DNA from: CAZBEA01 sp964519355
GTDB taxonomy: Bacteria; Patescibacteriota; Microgenomatia; Levybacterales; GWA1-39-11
Direction of reading: 5' to 3'
Assembly (NCBI GenBank): GCA_964519355.1
Contig: CAZFJW010000044.1
Span: forward strand, 1-11,133
DNA: 11,133 nucleotides
Numbering within the stretch: the first letter of the stretch is position 1; every line of letters begins with the position of its first letter. This document shows positions 1-7,476 of this stretch, one piece after another. Position numbers and translations under genes: made by a program. The notes below the pieces were generated by a model. The model was not told the origin of the DNA, ran no database searches, and worked only from the letters and a program-made list of their open reading frames with translations.

Positions 1-66
1 AAACAGGTAAGTGACATGGTAAAGGAAGTTCTAAAAGGTTATACAAGAGACGAAATACCATCTTAA
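1..66 (+). CDS. 3' end of an unidentified CDS
   Basis: Frame 1 is open from the window edge to TAA at 64-66 and encodes the last 21 residues of a protein, ending KGYTRDEIPS. It is hydrophilic and slightly basic, with no recognisable motif, so no function can be given. It ends 4 nt before the GTG of the next small gene, a spacing typical of a shared transcript. Confidence 0.55.
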   Translation, partial: KQVSDMVKEVLKGYTRDEIPS

Positions 67-70
67 AAAA

Positions 71-283
71 GTGAATCATAAAAAAATTCAGGCCTCTGGC
101 AACCGTAAATCTATACCTGAAAAGGAAAACGCTAGTTCTGGCTCCTCCTTGGAAGAACCAAGTAAGGAGATAAATTCATCAATAGTTAGGGGACGTACCA
201 TTCAGTATCTTGCATCTATTGCATTTTTTATTCTCGTAATAGTTTCCTCGCTTGGTATTTTCCTTCTTTCTAACAGGATTTAG
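71..283 (+). CDS. Small single-helix membrane protein, unknown function
   Basis: This 70-residue protein starts at GTG and stops at TAG (281-283). Residues 1-43 are polar, rich in Lys, Ser and Glu, and look disordered. Residues 44-66 form one hydrophobic helix (IQYLASIAFFILVIVSSLGI) followed by SNRI. With Lys/Arg before the helix and almost nothing after it, the positive-inside rule predicts a cytoplasmic N-terminus and a C-terminal tail anchor. There is no cleavable signal peptide and no family I recognise. It starts 4 nt after the preceding stop and has no convincing Shine-Dalgarno site, so translation may be coupled to the upstream gene. There is no internal Met to offer another start. The next gene has its own -10 box, so this one may close the upstream operon. 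Its reality rests on the position and the clear membrane helix. Confidence 0.55.
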   Translation: MNHKKIQASGNRKSIPEKENASSGSSLEEPSKEINSSIVRGRTIQYLASIAFFILVIVSSLGIFLLSNRI

Positions 284-332
284 TTTTGAGAAAGCTTGTT
301 GATTTGGTATTTCCTGGAATATAAAAAAGATT

Positions 333-338
333 TATAAT
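333..338 (+). promoter_or_regulatory. Putative -10 box of the macroglobulin-like gene
   Basis: A perfect TATAAT lies in the 58-nt gap after the small membrane protein gene. No good -35 is seen at 16-18 nt upstream. Transcription would begin near 345, leaving a leader of about 12 nt before ATG 357 that holds AAGG at 345-348. An in-frame TTG at 342 is only 3 nt from the hexamer, too close to be a start on this transcript. Confidence 0.5.
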
Positions 339-356
339 CGATTGAAGGCAAAGTAT

Positions 357-3300
357 ATGGAAGAAAACGAACAAGGAGAATATTTACCCCCAGAAAACAC
401 ACCAATTGATGGTATTGAGCGCAGAAGATATGCATTTTTACTCGAAAGATTGTATGCGCTTAAATTTATTCATATCGCAATTTTTATACTTTCACTTATT
501 TTAATAGGGCTTCTTGTCTGGGGGGCGGTTTCAAAAAAAGCTGATGATAAATCAAGGTCTGAAGAAGCAAAACCCGTTGCATTAGAAGTGGTAAAGGCCG
601 AACTTGTTGGATTTAATAAAATAAGAATTCTTTTTAACGATGAGATTGACGAGCATGTTCTTGAGCATAGTCTTGCGGTAACCCCGAGCAATAATGGACA
701 AATTACGATGGGCGAAAGTGAAAAAGAATACTATTTTGAAAATTCAGAGGATTTTCCCTTGGCAACGTCAATTCTGGTGGAAGTGAATCAAGGACTTGAA
801 AGCAAGAGTCACCTGACACTTCTTTCACCGCAGGTTTTTTGGCTGCAAACTTCAACTGAAATGGATCGGGTAAGTTTTATGAAAGATGGAATGTATGCGC
901 GTGTTATTTCAGCTGCGGAAGGCACTCCATTTAAAATTTCGATTCAGGCCGGAAGCAGGGCAATTGATAATATGGTAAGTATTTATAAAGCCACAAAAGA
1001 AGATCTTCTAAAGTATTTGCTCTATAAGGTGCCAGAATCCAGATTGAATAAAGACGGCACATACGATAGTTACGATGGGGAATTTCAATCAAGCTATATT
1101 GAGCATGAGGGGTATGAGCTTGTAGAAATGTATGAGGCAAAGAGTGCAACTCAAGAAAAAGAACTGAATTTACAGGAAGGAATTTATTATCTTGAAGCAA
1201 CAAAAGGAGGTCAGCGTGTGGGTTCTGCTTTTGCTGTTATAAATAGTAAGGGAGTGTTGGTAAGACAAGATGATGGAAAGACTATTCTTTCTGCATTTGA
1301 CTTAAAATCAGGTGAAAAAATTCAGGATTCTGTACAGGCAAATTTTTATGTATTAAAAGACAGAGCAGAAGTTGTTCAAAGCACTACCTTTAAGGAATTT
1401 ACAAGTATTACAACTCCTTTTGAAAAGAAAATTGACTTGATACTGGCAAGTATTGGAGATGAAACAGTTCTTATTCCATTAAGAATCAGGGATACTCTGG
1501 CAGATATTAGAGTCAATAAAGATCTTAATCGTGACACACAAATGTTCGTGTACACAGATAGACCAATTTACAAACCAGGAGATACGGTATTTTATCGAGG
1601 AACGGTTCGGGTAGACAACGATGCTTTGTATCAATTACCAAGGGAAGGCATGAAAGTTAGAGTTTCAATGGGTTCAAATTATTATGGCAAAAAAGCACCA
1701 TACGAAGAATTGGTTGATGTAGACAAAAATGGACTCGTTTCAGGGAATTTTATTATTCCAAAGGATTATCCAGCTGGAGATTATCAAAGTTTGTATATGT
1801 CATTAGACGAAACAGCAAGCAATTTAACAGATTATGATAATTATGCAACTGCTAATTTTGATATCCAAAATTACTCCAAACCAAATTTTGAACTCACTGT
1901 AACAAAGGGTAAAGATGAATATTATCGCAATGAAAAAATCGAGCTTCCGATAAAGGGTGCATATTTTGATTCCAAACCTTTGGGGAATGAAAAAGTTGAT
2001 TATAAAGTTTATGCGACGACGTACTACGAACAAGAGAAAAAAGTATATAACCAGAATTTTAATATCACTCAGCAGGGCGGAATGTGTGGAGGTGGGGGTA
2101 GTGGTGACTATTATGGTGAAGAAATTGCGAGCGGCAGTATAGATCTGAATGAGAAGGGCACTGGAGAGATTTCGTTCGAACTTTCGAAGACCAAACTTCC
2201 AAAGACTAGTCAAATGGTGACAGTTGTTGTTTCAAAGAATGATTCCAAAAGCGGCAACACGATACAGTCTGCAGTTAAAATGATAGTACACGCAGGAACG
2301 TACAATATTTTCTTTATTCCTTCTTCATCAAGCTTTAATGAAGATGAAGAAATCGTGGCCCCTTTTTATATTGAATCGTCAATATCAGGCGAAGCGCTTC
2401 CTAAGGAGGCAGTGTTTGAATTCAGGACAGGTGAATGGGATACAGAAGGTTATCAGGGGAAAGAGGAGCGAACAGGAAAAGTATCTCTTGATGAAAATGG
2501 AAAAGGGATAGTCAGATTTCCAGCTTCAAAAATAAAATCATACGCATATCTAACAATTATCGCCCAGGATAAAAATGGAAATTCTGTAGAGACTCAAAAA
2601 TCTATTACTATAAAGACTAAGGAAGAAGAGCAGAGCGAATATTATAATGCTCCATGGTGGGGTAGCTCTCCGACCCAGACATATCTAAAGATTATTTCAG
2701 ACAGTAATTCATATGTTGTGGGTGATACGATTCGATTAAACATCACAGCTCCCAAGTCTCTAGATGTCTTACTTGCCCCGGAGCGTGGAAGAATATATGA
2801 TGCACGGGTTATCCATCTTAATTCAGGCGAAAATAAAATTGAACTTCCAGTGACGGCTGAGATGAGCCCGTCAATCACTCTTACTTTTAGTTTCTTTACA
2901 GGTGGAAAGTATTATTCTGAGGGCGTAGCGCTGAATATTCCTTCGATGCACAAGTTGATGCAGGTAGAATTAAGACCTGATAAAGATTCATATCAGCCAA
3001 ATGATACTGCTTATATTACAGTTGTCACAAAAGACGCAAAGGGGAATAAAATACCAGCACAATTTTCTCTTGGTGTAGTAGACGAGGCAATTTATGGTCT
3101 TCGTAAAGATGCAACGCCTCTTATTCACTCCTCCTTCTATTTTTATAGAGGAAGGAGCACAAATGCTTCATCATCACTCACTTCTATCGGAAGCTTTGGT
3201 GGAGGCGGTGGTGGAGGCGGTGGAGGCGGAGGAGCGAACAATAAAATGGTCGATACATTATTTTGGGCGCCAATCCTGTCCACTAAAGAAAATGGAGAGC

Positions 3301-3413
3301 TTGTGGTGCCTGTGAAATTGAACAAAGTCAAAACAATATGGCGCATTCAAGCCATTGCCTCTGATGATGCAACTGATCTTGGGCAATCCACGATAAAAAT
3401 TTCAGTTAAATAG
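357..3413 (+). CDS. Membrane-anchored alpha-2-macroglobulin-like protein lacking the thioester domain
   Basis: This 1018-residue protein has a cytoplasmic N-terminus, one membrane helix at about residues 36-58, then a long extracytoplasmic part. An Ig-like N-terminal domain (about 75-165) is followed by macroglobulin domains. The MG2 signature YTDRPIYKPGD sits at 399-409. An N2-type segment with RPDKDSYQPND and VVDEAIYGL starts near 871. Twelve consecutive glycines (948-959) come next, then the start of the A2M domain (DTLFWAPILSTKENG, TIWRIQAIA, about 966-1018). The chain stops there. Full-length bacterial macroglobulins continue into the thioester domain (CxEQ motif) and a receptor-binding domain, and both are absent. 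A second Gly-rich loop follows Cys577 (CGGGGSG). In known relatives a protease cleaves a bait region and is trapped covalently. Without a thioester this protein could at most act as a structural or non-covalent inhibitor, which is inference. ATG 357 was chosen over TTG 342 because of the promoter spacing. Confidence 0.9.
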   Translation: MEENEQGEYLPPENTPIDGIERRRYAFLLERLYALKFIHIAIFILSLILIGLLVWGAVSKKADDKSRSEEAKPVALEVVKAELVGFNKIRILFNDEIDEHVLEHSLAVTPSNNGQITMGESEKEYYFENSEDFPLATSILVEVNQGLESKSHLTLLSPQVFWLQTSTEMDRVSFMKDGMYARVISAAEGTPFKISIQAGSRAIDNMVSIYKATKEDLLKYLLYKVPESRLNKDGTYDSYDGEFQSSYIEHEGYELVEMYEAKSATQEKELNLQEGIYYLEATKGGQRVGSAFAVINSKGVLVRQDDGKTILSAFDLKSGEKIQDSVQANFYVLKDRAEVVQSTTFKEFTSITTPFEKKIDLILASIGDETVLIPLRIRDTLADIRVNKDLNRDTQMFVYTDRPIYKPGDTVFYRGTVRVDNDALYQLPREGMKVRVSMGSNYYGKKAPYEELVDVDKNGLVSGNFIIPKDYPAGDYQSLYMSLDETASNLTDYDNYATANFDIQNYSKPNFELTVTKGKDEYYRNEKIELPIKGAYFDSKPLGNEKVDYKVYATTYYEQEKKVYNQNFNITQQGGMCGGGGSGDYYGEEIASGSIDLNEKGTGEISFELSKTKLPKTSQMVTVVVSKNDSKSGNTIQSAVKMIVHAGTYNIFFIPSSSSFNEDEEIVAPFYIESSISGEALPKEAVFEFRTGEWDTEGYQGKEERTGKVSLDENGKGIVRFPASKIKSYAYLTIIAQDKNGNSVETQKSITIKTKEEEQSEYYNAPWWGSSPTQTYLKIISDSNSYVVGDTIRLNITAPKSLDVLLAPERGRIYDARVIHLNSGENKIELPVTAEMSPSITLTFSFFTGGKYYSEGVALNIPSMHKLMQVELRPDKDSYQPNDTAYITVVTKDAKGNKIPAQFSLGVVDEAIYGLRKDATPLIHSSFYFYRGRSTNASSSLTSIGSFGGGGGGGGGGGGANNKMVDTLFWAPILSTKENGELVVPVKLNKVKTIWRIQAIASDDATDLGQSTIKISVK

Positions 3414-3430
3414 CCAATCCTACATTCTTA

Positions 3431-3459
3431 TTGCTTTATTGCAACGAGAGAATTATAAT
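3431..3459 (+). promoter_or_regulatory. Promoter of the 3468 gene (leaderless geometry)
   Basis: TTGCTT (3431-3436), a 17-nt spacer and a perfect TATAAT (3454-3459) are followed after only 8 nt by ATG 3468. Transcription should start at or within about 2 nt of the start codon, and there is no Shine-Dalgarno sequence. The -35 overlaps a weak TTGC-GCAA inverted repeat. Confidence 0.7.
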
Positions 3460-3467
3460 CCCATAAT

Positions 3468-4271
3468 ATGATTTTAGAAAGAGAACTAGGCATGGGTGAC
3501 GGAATTCCTGTCGCACCTCTATCTGTACCATTTGAAGAAGTTGCACGTGTGTTTGATGGATTTTCAGGGAAAAGGCCTGGAGGAACTGTTGTCTCTTTTG
3601 ATCCTAGACTTCATTCATCAAATCCAGGGTATCATGTCGAGAGTTCATTTAGTACAGAACAACAGCCATTTGTGAGTGCAGTAACAGTTGGTCTATCTCG
3701 AGTTGTTACAGGAAATGCAGTAAGGCAGGATGGTGTATCTGTACAACCTTTGCATGCAGGGCTTGTTCAGGAATTTCTAGATAGCAAGAAAACAAATTAT
3801 GCCGGAATTTTAACAGGGTTAGTCTGTAAAAAAATTGAGGAGTTTGATTCTATTTATCCAAATCTTGCACCTGCTCTAAGGGCTGTATTTTTACAAGCAG
3901 GACGCGAAGGGACAGAACTTGCTATAAGTGTTTCATCTATTCATTTGCTTTTGGCTTCGGGGAAAATGGATGAATGGAATCCGATTGCATCTCTTGCCAA
4001 AAAATACACAAAGGCTGATTTTACAAATCAACATCCAAGAACTGTTCCAAATGGACAGCATGAGTATGAAGTGTGGTGTTCGGGTCGTAATGTCGCAGAG
4101 GCTATTATGCGAGAATCCAATCTGGCAGCAGAAACCTTGGGGAATATGCAAGGAATTCTTGATTCATATAGACCTTCTGAGGAGTCATTTCCTCCTTATG
4201 CAAACGAAGAAATAAGAAGAAAAATTAATAAAGTCTTGGCTCAAATTGATGCAAGACATGGAATTGAATAA
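3468..4271 (+). CDS. Hypothetical soluble protein, unknown function
   Basis: This 267-residue protein has no signal peptide or membrane helix, so it is probably cytoplasmic. I do not recognise the family. The N-terminal 100 residues (with PGGTVVSFDPRLHSS and VSVQPLHAGLVQEF) are mixed and beta-prone. Residues about 105-165 look helical (LTGLVCKKIEEFDSIYPNL, LRAVFLQAGREGTEL). The C-terminal part holds NGQHEYEVWCSGRNVAEAIM and a basic helix near the end. It has two cysteines (in LVCKK and VWCSG), not arranged as a metal site. The start at ATG 3468 is fixed by the promoter 8 nt upstream; ATG at residue 9 is a possible alternative. The gene has its own promoter, and its stop lies 6 nt from the stop of the convergent gene. 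No strong terminator is visible in that junction. Confidence 0.8.
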   Translation: MILERELGMGDGIPVAPLSVPFEEVARVFDGFSGKRPGGTVVSFDPRLHSSNPGYHVESSFSTEQQPFVSAVTVGLSRVVTGNAVRQDGVSVQPLHAGLVQEFLDSKKTNYAGILTGLVCKKIEEFDSIYPNLAPALRAVFLQAGREGTELAISVSSIHLLLASGKMDEWNPIASLAKKYTKADFTNQHPRTVPNGQHEYEVWCSGRNVAEAIMRESNLAAETLGNMQGILDSYRPSEESFPPYANEEIRRKINKVLAQIDARHGIE

Positions 4272-4277
4272 TAACTT

Positions 4278-6605
4278 TTAGCCTCTTTTTCTTGAGAAAA
4301 TTCTTTCAATCCCCATAAGAAGGAGTGTTATGCCGGTTATAGTTAAAATCGGCATCATTGAGCGCATTCCAAAAGATGTTATAAATAGCAGCTCTAGCAG
4401 GATAATTATTAAAATTGCCAATTCAAAAACAAAAACAGAACAGGATTTAAGGACAAATTTTGTGATGCGAAGTATTGTATTGGAAGATGTGTTTTTGTAC
4501 TGCTTCATCCATAAGGATAAAGTTGAGGTGATTTCGCTCCTTTTAAATTCATAATACCCTTGTGCTTCATAGCCTTCTTTAAGAAGCGTAAGTCTAAAAG
4601 ATTTTGGTTGAGCAATGTGAAATGTTGTATATCCGAATTTATTTGTCCTGGCCTTTGCAATAATTTTATCTTTCAATAGATCAACAAGATATACATGAAC
4701 ATGGGAAATCGGGTCATGGCTTGCTATGTCAAAAACCCGGGCTTGTATAAAAGTATTGTCTAATTTTCTTGTACGTTTATATAGCGGATATATCAGGTGG
4801 TTGAGAATATCCCAAATGGTTTTTAACAGAATGGTAAGGATAATTGCACAGAGAATAGTTAGTGCAAGAAGATTTAGAAGATCATACACCCTGGTGGAGC
4901 TTGTAAGTTCGTTCGTGTAGAGTTTGGTAAAAGCTCCGAAGTCAAAAAGAGTTCCAATGTAATACTTCGCAGTTTCAAGTATAGTAAAGGGTTTGGGTGC
5001 AAGTTCAACAATGGGGTATTCTTCATTCTCGTATGGTCCAATCGTGAATTCAACAGACTTTCCTTCGTACCGAATAAGTGATACTTGCGCTTTATATTTC
5101 CCCTGGGGAAGTAAAACGTTTACTATACCTTCTGAGTCTGAATATGCAGGGTTTGAAATTGGGATTATTTGAGGTGAGACTATCTGGTACATTCTTTGAG
5201 TTGGGTTGTAGAGTGAGAGTTCAACGCGGGCGTTTTCGAGTCCTTTTTTACTATTTTTGTTAACTATTCGCATTGGGACTACGGTTTTTACTGTTCCGAG
5301 TTTGTATTCAATAATATTTCCCTCAAAATCACTAATGCGGATAACAACATCTATGAGACCTGGAGTTTGACTACTGAGAAGTCTTCCTATATATACCCCT
5401 TTTTCAACTTCAATAATTTGTGCAAAGTTGGATTGTGGACTGAAATTTGGAGAAAGACTGATGCCAAGAACTGGCTCATTTTGTGAAAGGTTATTTTCCC
5501 GAATAAGACTTAGTATTCCCTTTACAGACTTTTGATCCTTCAAACTAAACTTAAATTCGAAAGGTGTTGAGGTGGGGAGAATAATAATCGGAACGTTTTC
5601 ATTTTTTTCTCCGTCGATACCATCGAATAAAATAGTGCTGTTACTCGTGAATATTACTGAGTCAGTATTTATTTCGGGAACATCAGATGATATATTGGCT
5701 GTCGAAAAGGTGAATATGTCAGATGTCGCAGATGACCGGTTTCTATAAGCATCCTTAATTTCTATTTGGAAATAATATTCAGTGTCTGGTTCTAATTCGC
5801 TGAGGGTGAAGAAATGATACACGCGTGGAGTTAAAGAACTAAGCGTTTGATTCATTTTCTGCGGCGAGGTGCCGTATTTAATAACTGCAGTTGTGTGAAT
5901 AAGGGTTTTAACCTCAACTTTGGCTCGATCTTGCCGTATCTCAGGGGTGATTATGTATCTAAATTCTACATTCGGCGGCGGGGTGGGAGTCGGAGTGGGC
6001 GTGCCTGTGGGGGGTGGGGTTAGAGACTTCGTATAGCTGTCCGGGTCAAAGTTATAAAGGAAAGATTGACTAGTAATTGAGTCTGTAATGGATGTTGATC
6101 CGGCTGTAAAATCTGACTGGATGGTAAATGCAGCACGAGCGTTTCCTGTGTAGTTATTTGTTGTTCTAAGACTGAATTCGACAGTTTGGTCTTGCGTATT
6201 TGAGGGAAAGTTAGAAATAGTCCAAGTAATTGTTCTATTAGCTAGATCAACTACCGGAGCAGTGTCATTATATCCGTTTGTTGCGCTGCCTATTATATAT
6301 GAGAGAATTTCAGCAGATGGAGAATTTGTTCCATTTGGGAAAGAACCGAGTGTCCATGATGCCCGAATCGTAATGTTTTGAGGACTTGGGACGTTTGATC
6401 CATAGGTAATTTGATAGTTAATATCTCTGTCTTGTGCAAATGTATCTCCACCAGTGAGAGATTCAAGTTCATTTTGAAGATCTGATGGCTTGGGAGGCAC
6501 GACTCCTGTTAAATTCACTGTACTTTGTGCGTTTGCGCCAAATGTGCTTGTGATAAAGAAAAAAAGTACTAAAACAAAAAAACCGCACTTTCCAAGAAGC
6601 TTCAT
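4278..6605 (-). CDS. Secreted multi-domain surface protein with three C-terminal membrane helices
   Basis: This 775-residue protein has a signal peptide at 1-28 (hydrophobic core FFVLVLFFFITSTFG, likely cleavage after ANA). Residues 50-185 resemble a DUF11-like beta-sandwich. A Pro/Thr linker (196-211, TPTPTP) leads to a fibronectin III or purple-acid-phosphatase-N-like domain (212-303, with LEPDTEYYFQIEIKD). Two further beta domains follow; the one at about 445-535 is like a carboxypeptidase regulatory domain (SDSEGIVNVLLPQGKYKAQV). Helix 1 (576-598) crosses the membrane. A second regulatory-like domain (616-698, RTNKFGYTTFHI, LTLLKEGYEAQG) should then lie in the cytoplasm. Helices 2 and 3 (about 719-743 and 748-768) precede a basic C-terminus. 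The role may be an envelope or adhesin-like scaffold; no catalytic motif is seen. ATG 6605 was chosen over in-frame TTG 6641 because it begins the signal peptide and lies 6 nt from a -10 box. Confidence 0.85.
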   Translation of the reverse strand: MKLLGKCGFFVLVLFFFITSTFGANAQSTVNLTGVVPPKPSDLQNELESLTGGDTFAQDRDINYQITYGSNVPSPQNITIRASWTLGSFPNGTNSPSAEILSYIIGSATNGYNDTAPVVDLANRTITWTISNFPSNTQDQTVEFSLRTTNNYTGNARAAFTIQSDFTAGSTSITDSITSQSFLYNFDPDSYTKSLTPPPTGTPTPTPTPPPNVEFRYIITPEIRQDRAKVEVKTLIHTTAVIKYGTSPQKMNQTLSSLTPRVYHFFTLSELEPDTEYYFQIEIKDAYRNRSSATSDIFTFSTANISSDVPEINTDSVIFTSNSTILFDGIDGEKNENVPIIILPTSTPFEFKFSLKDQKSVKGILSLIRENNLSQNEPVLGISLSPNFSPQSNFAQIIEVEKGVYIGRLLSSQTPGLIDVVIRISDFEGNIIEYKLGTVKTVVPMRIVNKNSKKGLENARVELSLYNPTQRMYQIVSPQIIPISNPAYSDSEGIVNVLLPQGKYKAQVSLIRYEGKSVEFTIGPYENEEYPIVELAPKPFTILETAKYYIGTLFDFGAFTKLYTNELTSSTRVYDLLNLLALTILCAIILTILLKTIWDILNHLIYPLYKRTRKLDNTFIQARVFDIASHDPISHVHVYLVDLLKDKIIAKARTNKFGYTTFHIAQPKSFRLTLLKEGYEAQGYYEFKRSEITSTLSLWMKQYKNTSSNTILRITKFVLKSCSVFVFELAILIIILLELLFITSFGMRSMMPILTITGITLLLMGIERIFSRKRG

Positions 6606-6611
6606 ATATTC

Positions 6612-6641
6612 ATGATACGGGTCTTTGGAGGTAAATATCAA
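6612..6641 (-). promoter_or_regulatory. Promoter of the surface protein gene (minus strand, leaderless geometry)
   Basis: Reading the minus strand, TTGATA (6641-6636), an 18-nt spacer and TATCAT (6617-6612) are followed after 6 nt by ATG at 6605. The predicted transcription start coincides with the start codon. The TTG of the -35 box is the same TTG that could be mistaken for an upstream start codon. Confidence 0.6.
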
Positions 6642-6669
6642 TTAACATTTAAAATAGTAGGCTTCCGAT

Positions 6670-6698
6670 TTAACAATTAGGGTAATTTTTGCTATAGT
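6670..6698 (+). promoter_or_regulatory. Promoter of the LytR_C gene
   Basis: TTAACA (6670-6675), a 17-nt spacer and TATAGT (6693-6698) form the promoter, and TGC just before the hexamer adds an extended -10. The ATG lies 22 nt after the hexamer, giving a leader of about 15 nt. AGAGG at 6701-6705 is too far from the ATG for a normal Shine-Dalgarno site. The promoter is divergent from, and close to, that of the surface protein gene. Confidence 0.7.
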
Positions 6699-6720
6699 AT
6701 AGAGGTACTAAAAAAATCGT

Positions 6721-7413
6721 ATGGCAAAGTTACCGAAATTTTCTTCAAACCTGCTAAATATCGCATCTATCATTATTGTTGCGATCGCTGTGCTTGCCGC
6801 AAGCTTTTTCTTCCTTCAGTACCGTAAGAGTCAGGCGCTTCTTAAAAATCCGACAGCCAAGGCTCAAATGGAGACAAAAAAACTACTTGAAGAGGTAGGC
6901 AAAATCTATGCACTTCCAAAGGGAGATCCAACAATTGCAACAGTATCTGATAAGACCAAGCTTGCCTCACAGGCGTTCTTTGCATCCGCTCAAAATGGAG
7001 ATAAGGTTTTGATTTTCACTGATTCTAAAAAGGCAATTTTGTACAGGCCATCGACTGGACAGGTGATAGAAGTGGGGCCAATCACGATCCAAGATAAACA
7101 GTCTTCTGAAAGCGCAACTCAGACAACTGAAACGGCGACAATTGCAGTCTATAATGGTACGGCGCGTACAGGACTCACAAAGAGTGCGGGAGACAAAATT
7201 GCGCTTGTTAAAAATTTTACAGTTGAAGAGCGCACAAATGCTGTAAAAAAAGATTATGAGAATACAATAGTTGTAGATATTTCAGGTAAAAATAAAGTGA
7301 TTGCAGAAAATCTTGCCAAAATGCTATCAGCAACAGTTGCAACACTTCCTGAAGGTGAAAAATCTCCAGAGACAGATATTCTTGTTATCCTCGGAGCTGA
7401 TTATAAAGAATAA
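6721..7413 (+). CDS. LytR C-terminal domain (LytR_C) protein, membrane anchored
   Basis: This 230-residue protein has a short basic N-terminus, one membrane helix at about 12-33, and the rest outside the cell. Residues 50-122 form a conserved-looking segment (ALPKGDPTIATVSDK, FFASAQNGDKVLIFT, KKAILYRPSTGQVIEV) of a type I associate with CPR proteins. A Ser/Thr/Gln-rich linker (126-138) leads to a LytR_C domain (139-229): IAVYNGTARTGLTKSAGDKI, then NTIVVDISGKNKVIAENLAK and DILVILGADYKE. In LytR-CpsA-Psr proteins this domain follows a catalytic domain that attaches glycopolymers to the cell wall. That domain is absent here, so the protein is probably a non-catalytic envelope factor (inference). 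It has its own divergent promoter. A 6-bp inverted repeat (7393-7398/7413-7418) spans its stop codon but has no T-run. Confidence 0.9.
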   Translation: MAKLPKFSSNLLNIASIIIVAIAVLAASFFFLQYRKSQALLKNPTAKAQMETKKLLEEVGKIYALPKGDPTIATVSDKTKLASQAFFASAQNGDKVLIFTDSKKAILYRPSTGQVIEVGPITIQDKQSSESATQTTETATIAVYNGTARTGLTKSAGDKIALVKNFTVEERTNAVKKDYENTIVVDISGKNKVIAENLAKMLSATVATLPEGEKSPETDILVILGADYKE

Positions 7414-7459
7414 GCTCCCTCTCCACTAGGTTAAAATTATAGGTTATAGGATGTATTTA

Positions 7460-7468
7460 TGGTACAAT
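7460..7468 (+). promoter_or_regulatory. Extended -10 promoter of the Fic-like gene
   Basis: TGG plus TACAAT (7463-7468) make an extended -10, with no clear -35. ATG 7477 follows after 8 nt with no Shine-Dalgarno site. ATG 7459 overlaps this element and would not be on the mRNA, so the true start is 7477. Confidence 0.6.
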
Positions 7469-7476
7469 ACGTGCCT

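Noticed and set aside
1824..2213. Open frame of 129 codons on the minus strand inside the macroglobulin-like gene, and similar antisense frames elsewhere
   Set aside because: Low-complexity composition (Ile, Phe, Thr runs), no promoter or start context, and full overlap with a well-supported gene.
4262..4310. Shared bidirectional terminator between the convergent genes at 4271 and 4278
   Set aside because: Only a weak AT stem (TTTTC/GAAAA) is seen, inside the coding end of the minus gene.
7393..7418. Inverted repeat GGAGCT/AGCTCC at the end of the LytR_C gene as a terminator
   Set aside because: The loop is 14 nt, the stem only 6 bp, and no T-run follows, so it may be chance.
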